From the NCBI GenBank assembly GCA_001632435.1, contig KV423936.1, positions 62,001-126,000 of the forward strand: a DNA stretch of 64,000 nt, written 5' to 3'. Every line of letters begins with the position of its first letter. Positions within the stretch are counted from its first letter, which is position 1. The translations under genes were made by a program, and so were the position numbers. This DNA comes from Calocera cornea HHB12733. Lineage: Eukaryota; Basidiomycota; Dacrymycetes; Dacrymycetales; Dacrymycetaceae. Under the pieces are notes generated by a model. The model did not search any database and was not told where the DNA came from. It worked only from the letters and a program-made list of their open reading frames with translations. Below are positions 1-11,310 of this stretch, piece after piece.

Positions 1-221
1 CGCTCTTTTCTCTCCTCTCCTTGCTCTTTCCTTTACCCACCCACCGCGCACAGGAGCGTCAGGAGCAGGACTGCACTGGACACGTTCTCGTTGGGGTCAT
101 CATCATCATCCATCCGATCCTCGTCGCTGTGCATCATCCTCCGCTCATCCGCGTCACCGCCCCCTCCTCCCTCCTGGCGGCGCGGTAGTCCATCCGCCCT
201 CCCCAGGGGCAACAGGCCGCG

Positions 222-1769
222 ATGCCTCCGCCCACCCCTCCCACTCCCACTCCCATCCACCGTCCAGCAGCAGCCGACCGCCCACCCTCGCGCCAAGCCA
301 GCCTGACCCGCCCTGCTTCCCGTCAGTCCACACCCGCCCCACCTCAGCAGCCGCCAGCCTCGAGACAGAGCTCAGTCGCAGGGGGGATGCCCCCGCCCGC
401 GCCCGGCTCGGTGTACACGGCCTACTCATACGTCGCCTCTTCCTCCTCCACCCCCACCTCCTACGGGTACTACCCTCCCCCCCACCAGCAGCAGCCCCCC
501 CCCACCCAAAAGCTGCCCCCGACCGTGCAGCCCCCCGGCCGGCGCTCCTTCTCAGCCCCCCTCCTAGCGCGGCTCAAGCTCCCCTCCCCACCTCCGAACC
601 ACACCCACACCCCCACCCCCTCCGGGTCCAACGGCCCCTCCAGCTCGCCAGCCCACTCGCCACACTCGCCACGCTCGGGAGGGTCGATCAGCTCGGCAGC
701 CTCGGGCAACACCCTCTACCTCACATCGCATTCGCCGGTGCCCTTCCCCAGCTCAGGCCGCCTCAGCCCCGCCCCACCCGGCATGCCAGGACTCGCAGGC
801 ACCAGGGCCGCCTCCGCCCCAGCAGGGCTCAGGAGCTTCTCCTTTTCCCACACCTCTTCCCAGTCACACTCCTCCGCGGAGGCCCTGCGTGGTCTCGCCA
901 AACCTATGGACAGGGAGCGGGAGCGAGACCTGGGAGAGCGTGTAGGCGGACGGATGATGAGCACCGTCAAGCGTACTTTTTCCGCCTTGCGCCGCCCGAG
1001 TCCAGCGCCGGATCGTCAGGTACGTCCATGCCCATGCCCATGCCCACGCCTGTCCCCTTGCCCCTACTGACGCAGCCCGGTGCACACAGTCAGAAGACTA
1101 CGAGTCCGCCCTCTCAGCCATGCGTTTCGGTGCGCTCGAGCCGCCCGCCGGGCCGCCGACGATCGAGCAGATCGCCCGTGGGCTCGCGTCCAAGCCCCCG
1201 AAGCCAAGGACCAAGTTCGCCCCGGGCAGGCCGGCGCTCAAGCGGCCTGGCAGCGCGGGCGCGGGTGCTGGCGGGAGCCCCGCGCTGAGCTGGGCGAGTA
1301 GCGGGACTGGCTCGGGCTCGGGGAGCGTCGCCAGCGGGACGAGCGGGACGAGCGGGACGAGCGGGCTGAGCGGGCTGGGTGGGAGCGCGAGGAGCGGGAC
1401 GCCGAGCAGCTCGAGCTCCTTCCTCCCCTCCTTCGGGCTCGGCTTCGGCTCGAGGAACATGAACCTGACAGGGCTGCAAGGGCTCGGGAGCAAGTCCCTC
1501 CGCCGCCTTTCGCGCAGCTCGAGCGCGACGGCCACGACCGAAACGACCATGGTGGAGAGCCTCGCGAGCGCTCCGGGCGCTTTTGGCCCGGGACCCGGGC
1601 AGGGGCAGGGCGGGAGGAAGGCGGTCAGGTTTGGAGGGCAGGTCGTCGTCGTTGCTGCTACTGGGCTCGTGAGTCGCTTTGTCTTGTCTTGACAATGATG
1701 GGAGAGCAGGGGGCTGATAAGGGCGTGGGCAAACAGAGGATGACAAAACGGCCCAAGGAGGAGGACTGA
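222..1769 (+). CDS. Pro/Ser-rich low-complexity protein, three exons
   Basis: Function not recognised. The model joins 222-1019, 1090-1668 and 1737-1769 (469 aa). Both introns have GT-AG borders, and the reading frame is kept at each junction. The first ~260 residues are Pro/Ser/Gln-rich and probably disordered. After the first junction a more ordered patch reads SEDYESALSAMRFG followed by PTIEQIARGL, which resembles a short conserved block I associate with uncharacterised Agaricomycete proteins (from memory, not searched). Next comes a Gly/Ser-rich stretch with SGT repeats, and the third exon adds a charged tail ending in KEED. A pyrimidine-rich leader (1-60) precedes the start. There is no signal peptide or membrane segment. 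It could be a regulatory or scaffold protein, but nothing in the sequence shows this. An earlier start outside the window cannot be excluded. Confidence 0.6.
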
Positions 1770-2169
1770 GCGCGTGCGCACACCGACGCTCGCCCATGTC
1801 TGCGATCGCGACCATCCATCATCGCGGCGATGTGACGGGCGGCCGTGACCGGCTCGATTCGATTCCACTTTTGCCGACATACATGTGCGTGCACGGGCAC
1901 GGACGAGACCTGCTGGTGCCCGTTCCAAGCGACCTTGCGCGCCTGCCCCTGCCATGCGGGAGATCTCTGTGCGAGATGCGATACACGCCCGCCCGGCGCC
2001 TTTCTTTAACATACAAGCACGCAAGAGCACAAGTACAAACACACACGCACACAAGCAAGCGATTATCTTCTCTCCCAACCAAGCATCTCTCAAGCGCATC
2101 TATCTCTTTCTCTCCGGGCCTCGCGACATCTGCATCTTCCTCCTCTCGGTCTCCTTTCTTCAGTCGCGA

Positions 2170-2274
2170 TACCTCGTCGACACCTCGCGCTACCTCGTCG
2201 ACACCTCGCGCTACCTCGTCGACACCTCGCGCTACCTCGTCGACACCTCGCGCTACCTCGTCGACACCTCGCGC
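2170..2274. repeat. 21-bp minisatellite, five copies
   Basis: Five head-to-tail, essentially identical 21-bp units, each starting TACCTCGTCGACACC and carrying a SalI site (GTCGAC). Units begin at 2170, 2191, 2212, 2233 and 2254. The array degenerates on both sides. Perfect identity suggests recent expansion, and copy number is likely to vary between strains. Confidence 0.95.
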
Positions 2275-2394
2275 TGCAGCCTGCTCTCGGGACCGCTGTG
2301 CGGTCCCGGTACCGGGCAGCGGGGCTGCGTATCGTTCTTTGGCTGTGTTTCTCTTCACTGGTCCATGTTCCGGCTCGCTTCAAGGCTACAAGAC

Positions 2395-2422
2395 TTCATT
2401 GTTCATTGTTCATTGTTCATTG
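2395..2422. repeat. 7-bp microsatellite (TTCATTG)4
   Basis: Four perfect head-to-tail copies of TTCATTG, with a degenerate fifth copy downstream. Confidence 0.85.
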
Positions 2423-2732
2423 CTCCTCGTTCACTGTACCTAAGTATTCGCACGCATGTATTCATATAAACCTTCTGGGTAGACTAGACGGAATAGAAAA
2501 ACGGTAATCATGGCTGTCGCCCGGCTGCCGGGGAGCCGGGCAAGCGATGCGGGGTTGAACGGAGTTTCGCCAGTTTGGGACTAGCGCGGTCGAGAGGGGC
2601 TTCGCGGGGGCTATTTATGCCAGCGCGCTTCCCTGCCCTTTTGTCCCCTCGGCCCATCTCTCCCCACATCTCTTCACGCGTCTCTCCCCGCGTCCCGTCT
2701 CCGGCGCCCACCACCACGCCGACCGCTGCACG

Positions 2733-3722
2733 ATGCCGTCCGCACCGTCATCCGCGTCCACGCCCATCGCCCATTCCGCGCGCTTCGTCCTCCCGCCGTC
2801 CCTCCGCCAAACGGCGGACGTGATCCTCCAGTCGTCCGAAGGCGCCCAGTTCCGCGTGCACAAGTCCTACCTGGCCGCCTCGTCCAGCTTCTTCGAGCAG
2901 ATGTTCCATGGCCAGTCTGCTGCGCCGCCTCCGTACGGCGGGAGCGGGGACGTGCTGATGGAGGATGCGGGTGGGGAGAGTGCGGCAGCGTCAGAGCTAC
3001 CCATCGTGCCCGTGTCGGAGGACAGGCACACGCTCCGCGCGCTCCTGCCGTGCATCTACCCCGGCACCAAAGTTCGCCCTCCCTCCCTGCGCGTGCTCAA
3101 GCATACCCTCATCGCCGCCGAGAAATACGACATCCCCAGCGCACGCGACTCGATGCGGCCGCACCTCATCTGGCCCGAGTTCCTGACGAGCAACCCACTG
3201 CTCGTGTTCTCCATATCGCGCTTGCTGGGGTTTGCAGAGGAGAGGGAAATGGCGATGGACGTGCTGTTCCAGTTGAAGGAGGACGCATTGTACGCGCTCG
3301 ACATGGAAGGCGTTCCGGCCTCCGATCTTGCCGATGTCCACTTGAAACGGCAGCAGCGGGCCGATACGATCGTCAAGACTGTCAGAGACGTCCTCGCGAT
3401 GGATGAAGGCGCTAGAACGCCAGCGAACTGTCATCGTCCGGTATGCATCATGTGCAAGAAGGTACCAATGTGGGTGTACGTGTGGTCGAAGCGGCTAGAG
3501 TTGGAGGCGCGCCGGCGGCCGACCGTCGATAAGCTCTTCTCGTTCTCAGCCCTCGAGCTTGCCAGGCAAAAGTCACCCAGGTGCCGATGCAGCGCTGAGC
3601 TTATCTTCTGGGATGCAAAGTCGTTCGAGGACTTGAAGAAGATTGTGGATGAATCGCTGAAACCCGAGAGGGCAAAGCGCAGGTCGTCCAGACGGACACG
3701 AAGCGGCGCAGTTGCATCATAG
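2733..3722 (+). CDS. BTB/POZ domain protein
   Basis: Intronless, 329 aa. Residues ~28-150 form a BTB/POZ fold: TADVILQSSEGAQFRVHKSYLAA, shown here as TADVILQSS and FRVHKSYLA, then SSSFFEQMF and a YPGTK-type 'L(L)PCIYPG' strand. The C-terminal half is helical with a Cys-rich patch (CHRPVCIMCKK, and CRC near residue 288) and a basic tail (KRRSSRRTRSG). Fungal BTB proteins of this size are often Cul3 adaptors or orphan scaffolds, but no Kelch, MATH or BACK partner domain is visible, so the role is unknown. The stop codon overlaps the end of the convergent TFIIIC gene by 6 bp of coding sequence. Confidence 0.85.
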   Translation: MPSAPSSASTPIAHSARFVLPPSLRQTADVILQSSEGAQFRVHKSYLAASSSFFEQMFHGQSAAPPPYGGSGDVLMEDAGGESAAASELPIVPVSEDRHTLRALLPCIYPGTKVRPPSLRVLKHTLIAAEKYDIPSARDSMRPHLIWPEFLTSNPLLVFSISRLLGFAEEREMAMDVLFQLKEDALYALDMEGVPASDLADVHLKRQQRADTIVKTVRDVLAMDEGARTPANCHRPVCIMCKKVPMWVYVWSKRLELEARRRPTVDKLFSFSALELARQKSPRCRCSAELIFWDAKSFEDLKKIVDESLKPERAKRRSSRRTRSGAVAS

Positions 3723-6709
3723 TATTCGCACGAAGTGATTGCCGCAGTAAAGGCACGACCGCACACTCTCCAGCACGAGGTCTGCAAACCAGCCATGCGC
3801 TACTCGGTGTTTCTCGGCGATCTCGCTAGGTGGCAAATGGGCTTTCCTGCTGCAGCCGACGCAGGTCCGGACGTTGGGAGTCGCCAGGGGAAGCGTCGTT
3901 ATCGAACAGCGTTCTAGTTCATTGATGTCAGCGGGATCGCAAGAAGCTGTCAACACCCACCCCACACGTGACCAGCTTCGCAGCTCGCCCGTTCCAAGTT
4001 GGTCATGGGGATGAAGCCTTTACACACAACGCAAACATCTCCCACGTCGAAGGACGACGTCAAAGTCGCCGAACTCTTGTGCTCTTCGTCCGGAGCTGGA
4101 ACGGTGACATCCAGATCCACATTGAGTGATTTGGCGAGCCCTACCGTCAAGGGTTTCGTAGTCTCAATCGAGACAGGGAGGTAGTTAGATATCTTGACAA
4201 TACGTCGCGCAAATGCGATATCCTGAGCTATATCAATTCGTCAACACTGTTGCTCAATGTATTCTGTCATGGGGCGCTCACTAGTAACCAAAGACCTGGG
4301 GTCGGCGGCAGCATACAAGTACACCCCAAATATGTGAGCAATGATGAGAGACTGCACAAGGGATATTCGGTCAGGGAACGAATAGCCAAACTTCTGCAGG
4401 CAATGACTGAGCTGTGTACTTTTGCCAGGTCGGTGGTTCACTCACATCAGCGAGCTGCAGAGTAGCCAGCTTGCATCGGAGCAATGTCACGTCGGCTCCA
4501 TCGATCAGGTCTACGTGAAGCTGCTCTCGCAAGTTCTCCTGTGTGTCCGGGACTCTCCATCCAGGTATAACGCGGTTTCGTGCTGCATCTGTCCACTGCG
4601 GCACAGACACCTCCACTATACGAGAGAGACCAGCCCTCAATGCATCAGAGCCGTGATTCGCTTCTAGATCCAGATAGATGGAGATGAGCTTTTGAGCCAC
4701 GCGAGGACGCAAGCCCAATGCCTCTGATGAGAACATCAGCTGGAAGTAGAATCGTGAAGACAATGGACCCACGGGTACCGTCCGAAGCACACAATTGCTC
4801 AATGTTCTGCAGAGCGAGTGCAGGGTCATGGTTTAAGTCGAGGAGGGCAGCCATCGTCAAAGTCGTGAACTGACTTAGTTCGGGGTGGTAGTCCAGGAAG
4901 GTAGGATACACCGTGCTGATCCATGCTTAGCTTTGTTCGCTCATGTTGAGTGAATACACGTACTGATATGACCACAATGCGACGGCATCTGATACAAAGC
5001 AACAACCGACAGTCTGCATCACCGTGACATCTGTTGTGTCCGGGCCTTCGATCTGTAGGAATACTCGTCGCATGGCGCGAGTGATGTCCAGAGGCTTCAG
5101 GGGTGATCCTGGCATTTCCAGGGTGGGATCTGTGGATAACTGGTGTACCACTTGGACAGTTCCGTCAGAGTACGTAACCAAGAGTGCATCATCCACCGCA
5201 AAGTAATGAAAATCTGAAAGACAGTCAAATTGGGTAAAGAATGAGCCGAATGACGGACCACTCGGAGTGCCTAAAGCTGAAGAGCAAGCATGGATAGGCT
5301 GTTTCGAGAGCAGGAGTCTACGCTCTCCAGTCCAGCCTAGGCCAGATCCGACTGGCGAGATGAGGCCGAATACACCAGGCTTGGAATATGCCAGAACGTA
5401 TCGAGGATATGCTGCTGAAAGTTCAAGCGGATGAAGGAACAGAGGCCAGATTACACTTGCCTTGCAAGTCTATCCACTTTAACGATGTAAGGCTCCGAGA
5501 ATCCGCAGAGGTACCCCATGTAGGCGTGAGGAAAGCTTGAGCTTCTCCAACGGCTCCCGGGGAGATCTTCTGCAGGACCGTAACCAGGCGAATTGAACCA
5601 TCAGACAGTCCACATGCTAAGGAGGAAGCGACTATGTGCAGATTGAGTCAAAGACGATGGGGTCGAATGATAGGCTCACCTGTTTGAGCATCGATCTGTA
5701 GCCATCCAGCCCATGACACTTGCGTCACCCATTCCTCACCCACCACCACGGAAGCGTGCCGCCTCCAAACATCTGCAGACCCATGTCTGAGGAAGATTGA
5801 GAGCTGTTTGAGGTGAACAGAAAAGGCACGCACCGCCACAATGATACGGAGCCAGCGCGATTCCCCAATGCCAGTAGAGACAAATCCCTAGAGGAAGGTA
5901 CCGTAGGCGCCCGCACTGGGCCCGACCAAGACAAGGCTGTCTCTTAAGTCAGAATCGCGTACAACAAAACTAGACTGCGCTCATACCTGTGGTTTGAGCT
6001 TGCAGCACTCTCCTCATGGGCGCGTTCTCCAAAGAACCGGTCGCGGTGACTGCACTTGTAGATGCTAAGAGTGCAGGGGTCAGGGATGCTGTCTAAGAAT
6101 ATGTCAGCTTGGCAGCTCCTTGCGTATTTTGGGCAGTAGTACTCTCGTCCATTCCCCGGTCATATAGTTCTTTCCCGGCGCATATATGAACACCTCGAGG
6201 TTGGTGGTAAGGATAGCAAGGAGACATCTGCACAGGGTAAGTCCGCAGCCAATCCTTGGAGATCTCTATAATGCTCACGTTCCAGCACTGCTGACCCCAG
6301 ACGGAGACCAGGCGAAGTCTTTGCATCGAATTTGGATCGAGCCGAGGGCCATCGCAGCCGGTTCCAACGTCTCGTTTACCCACAACATGTTTTCTCCGGA
6401 AAGCATATCGGCCACCGCACGAAAGAGTTTGAGCGGCTCCCGGCTAGCCTTCTGGAGAGCAGGCACGATGCCGGGCTCAGCCGAAGCAAGATCATACTCG
6501 ATTCCGACGGCAGGTGTCTAAATACCATTTGAGCAATCCTCATATACAGATAGGACGGATATGTGAGTGCGTACGAGTATGTGGATTCCAGCTGTCGCTA
6601 TCACACCGATCTGACCATCCGCATTCTGCTGTATTGCCGTGACCAACGATTGTTGTGGAGTCGACGGCAGCTCAACAGCGATGTGAATGTCGGGTTCCTT
6701 GACAGCCAT
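3717..6709 (-). CDS. TFIIIC subunit with putative zinc-finger (GTF3C4/TFC-type)
   Basis: Multi-exon gene. The first exons (6575-6709, 6279-6517) and last exon (3717-3913) were phase-checked, while several internal junctions were not. The start MAVKEPDIHIAVELP and the exon with EPAAMALGSIQIRCKDFAWSPSG (key part KDFAWSPSG) match the N-terminal beta-propeller of the TFIIIC delta family. Further down CLLAILTTNLEVFIYAP and GEW also fit. The C-terminus has the family's zinc module: CVVCKGFIP, then ASCEAGHVW joined by splicing to ERCSITTLPL, CVGCSRKA, and a final CLYC. TFIIIC recruits TFIIIB to tRNA and 5S genes for RNA polymerase III. Small introns (often 45-60 nt) break it into about a dozen exons. 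The protein is near the expected 750-850 aa, but the exact length is unverified. Confidence 0.8.
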
Positions 6710-7056
6710 GATAGATACAGGTCACAGGCAAGTCCAAGATTATAAACTGAATCTACAGCGAGTATGGCACAACAGAAAGAGGATAGGTTTGGTGGGCATG
6801 AAGGTCATGTACTGTACACGTGAAGGAGGGTGAAGGAGGAGGCTGACTTGAAGGGGCTGGAGGACGCGTTTTTAGGCCTGCTCGTCGCGTCGCGCACCCT
6901 GAGCGCGTTGAGCGCCATCAACAATATCTTATCGACTGAGTTGCGAGAAGCATTCTATAGCTAGTAGTTGTTGCTCGATACTGTAGTACCGGCAAACTGC
7001 AAGACCGTCACAGCATTAAAGGATACACTGGTATCGGATTTCGCGGTCCCGCCAGC
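6710..7056. promoter_or_regulatory. divergent promoter, TFIIIC subunit / Apc13 candidate
   Basis: A 347-bp gap between two divergently transcribed genes. It contains one CACGTG (about 6817) and a GC-rich stretch (6850-6910). No repeat or RNA gene is seen. Confidence 0.5.
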
Positions 7057-7779
7057 ATGACGGTACGTCGTTAGCATTGTCCTCTGCACATCGCGCTGAT
7101 ACCCACCAACAGGACCTCGCCTTCTGTCATGTGCATATGACAGACGGTCAGCTACAACAAATAGACGACGACCTTGATATTACAGACTATGAGCTAGAGT
7201 TTGAAGGTGCGCTCTCCCTAGGATGCTCATCGCGCCTCCAGCTGACTCTGTGCCCCAGAGGTTGATGTACCAGTGGAATTCCTTCCACCAGAACCAGACG
7301 ACGAAGATCGTACGTATTCCAGTGCCAATAGCTGCTGTAAACATTTGACCAGTACTCTAGGGCTGCCGTCGCAGATCCACCCGTCGTATCCATACGGCAA
7401 TCCCACAAAAGCGCCCCACCCCTCGACAGCTGGTACGGTGCCAATGGGTATCCTTGGTGCCCGCGCGCTGTTCGAAGACGTCGCAGTTGAGCGGAAGGGC
7501 TTCCAAACCCGGCCGAACTGGACGGATCTTGGACTGGATCAGCTTTACCACGTGGATCCCGACCGAGTGGAAGCTGAGGCTGCGGCTGCGGCGAGGCATA
7601 CAAACCAGGCGAATCCACAAGCACCAAATAATGGAGATGTACAGCCACCGGAGATGGAGGAAGGGGAGGAAGTTGTAGGGGAGGAGGCACTGGAGGCGGG
7701 TGAGGAGGGTGAAGAGGAAGAGGAGGGTGAAGAGGAGGAAGAGGAGGAGGAGGTGCTGGAGGAAGATGCCAGCTTCTAA
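7057..7779 (+). CDS. candidate anaphase-promoting complex subunit 13
   Basis: Four exons (7057-7062, 7113-7206, 7259-7309, 7361-7779) give 189 aa. The first exon encodes only two codons. The conserved features are those of Apc13/Swm1: an acidic N-terminal segment with DLDITDYELEFE, then VDVPVEFLPPEPDDED (compare the family's 'DI-VP---LP-PE' motif), and later NWTDLGLDQL matching 'WTDL-L--L'. Apc13 stabilises TPR subunits of the APC/C, the ubiquitin ligase that drives mitotic exit. Unusual is the long C-terminal extension, first Ala/Asn/Gln-rich and then almost pure Glu (about residues 150-185), encoded by GAG/GAA repeats. The family is short and poorly conserved, so the call rests on two motifs and their order. 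Confidence 0.6.
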
Positions 7780-8065
7780 CCGCATTCCATATCACCATAT
7801 TGCATTTGTATACTACGCTCGCAATCTACCTTCTGTTGCATGTCATCTCTATCAATCCAGTGTGTGAATGATCCGCTGGAGGGATTTCTGGAAGTTTCGG
7901 AGATCTCGGATTAAGTGATTAGATTACCCAAAATCACGTGCGTTGACTTATTTCGATGATTCGACGCTGCCAGCTGCGCCGGCTTGGCTTCTCTGCCGCC
8001 GCACTTGGCCAAGACGCCCTTTGTAATCCCTTCTTGATTGTCCCTGCTTGCTTTGTACTACCACC

Positions 8066-9186
8066 ATGGCCACCACCGACGCAGAGACACCGAAGGTGGT
8101 TACGACAGTCATGGAGGAGCCGCAGAACAACTTAACGCGCAAGTTCACCGAGGCGGAGTGGACGGCACTGAAGGAGCTTCGCGTGCGTGCTGCGGTTATA
8201 TCCCGATGTACTGTGTTGCTGACATCCCCTTTCTAGACTGTCCTCCCGCTTCTCTTTGAGGAGGCATTCCCGAAGAAGGAGAATGCTCGCACCGAACCCA
8301 TCACCATCTGGGGCGTGTCGATCGATCCCAACCGGTTGGATGCGAAGGCGAGCGTGGTGCTGATGCACTTCATCAGGGCGCAGTACGTCCCTCCCACGTC
8401 GCTCTCCATACAGGCGCTCACCTCAATGACAGGCTTCTGAATGTCGAGGCTGCAAAGAAGATGCTCATCGATACCCTGCGCTGGCGGGCAGAGTTCAATC
8501 CTGCCAAAGCGGCCGAGGAGCCGCACGATGAAAATATCTTCGGCAAGGCGGGTCACATGTTCGGTAAGGATCCCGAGGGCAGGCCGGTGCAATACAATAT
8601 CTATGGCGGAGTGGTGGACACAACGAAGGTGTTTGCTGATCTGGACAAGTTTATGAGGCACGCGCAAGCAGAGACTACATTCCCCGTCCAGGCACTGACC
8701 AACTGCCAGATGGCGCGTCGGATTGATGGAGCAGGGTTGCATGCAGCTCGACTTTGAGAACGTCGACCAGATGATCCAAGTTCACGGTACGAGGCATAAT
8801 CTCGGGTTGCGACGGTGGTCGCTGATCATACGGACAGACTACGCCGGCGTCAGCCTGTCCAGCAGAACACCTGAGAGCAAGAAGGCAGCATCAGAGGCTA
8901 CTCAGTGAGCACCTCTGTCATCAGCGGTCACCGCATCCAATTAACAACGTGCAGGATCTTCCGCGACTACTATCCCGAGACGCTGTACAAGAAATTTTTT
9001 GTGAACGTGCCCAGCTTCCTGACCTGGATCTTCTGGCTCTTCAAGCCGTTGCTGTCTGCCGCGACATTGGCGAAGATGCAAGTGCTCGGTGTTGGTTCCA
9101 GTACTATTGGGGAGGGCATGCTTCCCTTCGTCCCTGCTGCCGAGCTGCCGAAGCAGTATGGTGGCACGGCCGAGCCCAATTGGTGA
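8066..9186 (+). CDS. SFH5: Sec14-like phosphatidylinositol transfer protein, SFH5 copy 1
   Basis: Six exons (8066-8182, 8237-8382, 8433-8657, 8710-8786, 8838-8904, 8955-9186), 287 aa. CRAL-TRIO N region: TLRWRAEFNP. Lipid-binding domain: GKDPEGRPVQYNIYGG, LDFENVDQMIQVH, IFRDYYPETLYKKFFVNVP, TWIFWLFKPL and a terminal LPKQYGGTAEPNW. Sfh5 proteins bind haem or phosphatidylinositol and act at ER-plasma membrane contacts. Exon 3 to 4 needs a GC donor (AG|GCACGC) to give FMRWRVGLMEQG, the family sequence. The GT alternative removes three conserved residues. Exons 1-4 have exactly the same lengths as in copy 2 (117, 146, 225, 77), so the duplication preserved the whole intron plan. Confidence 0.93.
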
Positions 9187-9509
9187 TTGCAGTCGCATTC
9201 TGCCGCATCGTTTGCTTTGTCTATACTGCTACTCATGTTCATGACACTTTACGACCTCCCTCCGTCGCTTCTGATGAATCTTTGTGACCTGCAAATAATA
9301 TGTCCGTTTCTGTTGACAATAAGAACTATTGCGGCACATGACCTGCCGCGGGTCCACAGATACGGCGATCTGGCCTCGTCGAGGTGAACGATTGAGAGCG
9401 GAGATGAAGAATCACGGGATAAATTATTGCTTTCCAATTAACTTAAATCGCCTTCAGATTTTATACAGCCTTGTAAGGGTACGATCCTCTGGTGACCTGC
9501 AGGAGGGGA
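9187..9509. other. convergent intergenic region
   Basis: A 323-bp gap between the 3' ends of SFH5 copy 1 and the SDR gene. It is AT-richer than the neighbouring genes. I see no gene or repeat in it. Confidence 0.5.
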
Positions 9510-10470
9510 CTACTCCCCCTTTGCCTTCGGCATGGCCATGAGCATTACGCTTTCCGCCATCCACTCTCCCATAGAGTACACCGTCCACCTCTGGACCGCA
9601 TGCACCCACCAGGGGCACACCTCCCTGGTCTTACACCCGACGATTCTGACGACCGCGCGCCCATAGCTCTCCGCATCAGGCGTATCCCAGCTACTGGATT
9701 CGTGCACACCGTTGTGGCTCTTCACGTTCGCCGTTTGGACGTAGTGCACCTCGACGCGCGAGTGGAGCATGCGGCGCTCGTCGAATGACAAGGAGCGGGC
9801 GAGCGTCTGCAGGAAGGACTTCGAGCATGCGTAGGCGGCCATGTACGGGGGCGGTAGCTCAGATGCGATCGATCCGGTGAAGAGGACGGCGGTTGGGCCG
9901 GGGAGAGATCGCATACGTCCGAGGAGCAGGTGTGTCAAGTGCACCGGGAAGAGCGCATTGAGCCGCACACCGGCTTCGATACTCGAAATTGACTGGGCAT
10001 CGAAACTGCACACAAGTCAGAAGGCGACACAGACTACTCAGGCAGACTCACGAGACGGAGGGTATCGGCATCCCGCCTGCGTTGTTGACGAGCACTGTGA
10101 TCTCCAGTCCTTCGAGTTCGTTCTCAATGCCGGCCCAATCGACGTGCTCCTCTCCTGCATCTGCAACCAAGAGCCTGACATCTGTCCCCTTTCCCAGCGT
10201 CTCTAGCTCGCGCTTGACGCCCTCGAGTTTCTGCCTATTCCTCCCGTGGATGATCACATTGAATCCTCGCCGGACGAGCTCGTGCGCGATGCCCTTGCCG
10301 ATGCCGTCACTGGCACCTGTCACGAGGGCATACGACTTGGGCGACAGCCGATAGGAATCAATAGTGCATCGTTTAAGAAGGTGGTTCTGGACGAAGGTGG
10401 AGAAGGAGGCGAGGTAGGGCAGGGAGAGGAGGAGCACCAGCGAGGACAGGGCGTATTCGGTAGCGGCCAT
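9510..10470 (-). CDS. short-chain dehydrogenase/reductase, KAR/HSD17B12-like
   Basis: Two exons (10052-10470, 9510-10005), 304 aa. An N-terminal hydrophobic segment (LSSLVLLLSLPYLASF) is a probable membrane anchor. The Rossmann motif is VTGASDGIGKG, followed by LVNNAGG, a catalytic Ser in FTGSIASELP and YACSK as the Y-x3-K pair. This arrangement resembles very-long-chain 3-oxoacyl-CoA reductases (Ifa38) and 17-beta-HSD type 12, which act at the ER in fatty acid elongation. The C-terminus lacks a clear KKxx retrieval signal and ends KAKGE. The neighbouring ACC1 supplies malonyl-CoA for elongation, so a shared theme is possible, but co-regulation is not shown. A general SDR with another substrate remains possible. 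Confidence 0.75.
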
Positions 10471-11310
10471 CAGATGTGTTACCCCACAAGGAGCTCGTGA
10501 TGAATCACAAAGGAGCTCGCGCGCTTCTGGACGTGCATGAAGCAGTTTATCCGCAACTCCGCTCGCCAGTGCTCCGGCCTTTGTGGCCGTCTTCCCCGCT
10601 TCGTCTTGCTTATACCACGGTTGTATCCGCGATCACACACGGTGACAATGAGCATACCGTTACAGGATCAGCCTTCTTCTCAGTTCGGTTCGGTATCCCC
10701 GGCCTCTGCAGCTTTTCCGAGACGCGCAGTCAACGCACGAGCATGATGCAGATCGACTGATAATGGTCTGCGACAGTTCAACTATAAGGGCGTTGCTGGT
10801 CTGTTGCTCGCTTTGTTCTTTGACCGATCGCCCCCGTCCGGCGAGCAGCATGTCAGTGGCTGACAAAAACAACCCAATAGGAAGGGCCAGACGTCGCAAT
10901 AACGAGACCCGGGTTGATGCAAAATTACAGCACGTCCTTCCGTAACGCGCACTAACGTCACAGATTCGCCTACGGGTGTTTCATAATGTACGTCTCGAGG
11001 AACACCATGATCGGGCTACTGTACTGTCGGCCAATAGCTGGCAAGTCAAACCTCCTTCGAAACAACGCTTTGCTGTAATGAGGTATCATTGCGTAATGAA
11101 AACGGTGACTCTATACTGCCTATGCCTTCAGGAAGGCTGCCTCTATCAATTGCGAAAACGAACAGACGTGCGCGTGCATGGGGAATCATTAAGGATACAA
11201 ACTAGGGAACCTGAGGGAGAGGGAGGCAGACGGTTGGTTTTATGCGATGGTGGGCTTGGAGGAAGGGGAAGAATACGAAGGGGGTCCTACGGAAACCACT
11301 CAGCACGCCG
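10471..11310. other. intergenic region, SDR promoter and ACC1 3' flank
   Basis: An 840-bp gap. Short open frames on the plus strand (near 10537 and 10976) have no recognisable domain, biased composition and no supporting introns. I treat the stretch as the promoter of the SDR gene plus the 3' flank of ACC1. Confidence 0.5.

Larger units (their letters stand above)
1770..2732. other. intergenic region with two short tandem arrays
   Basis: No convincing gene is seen here. The stretch carries the 3' end of the upstream gene, a 21-bp minisatellite and a 7-bp repeat (annotated separately), and the GC-rich promoter of the BTB gene. Open frames across the minisatellite exist only because the unit length is a multiple of three. 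Confidence 0.6.

Noticed and set aside
1098..2099. Long minus-strand frames over the first gene
   Set aside because: Arg/Pro/Leu-biased antisense shadows of a GC-rich low-complexity gene.
2170..2274. CRISPR-like array
   Set aside because: The repeats are directly adjacent with no spacers, and the DNA is eukaryotic.
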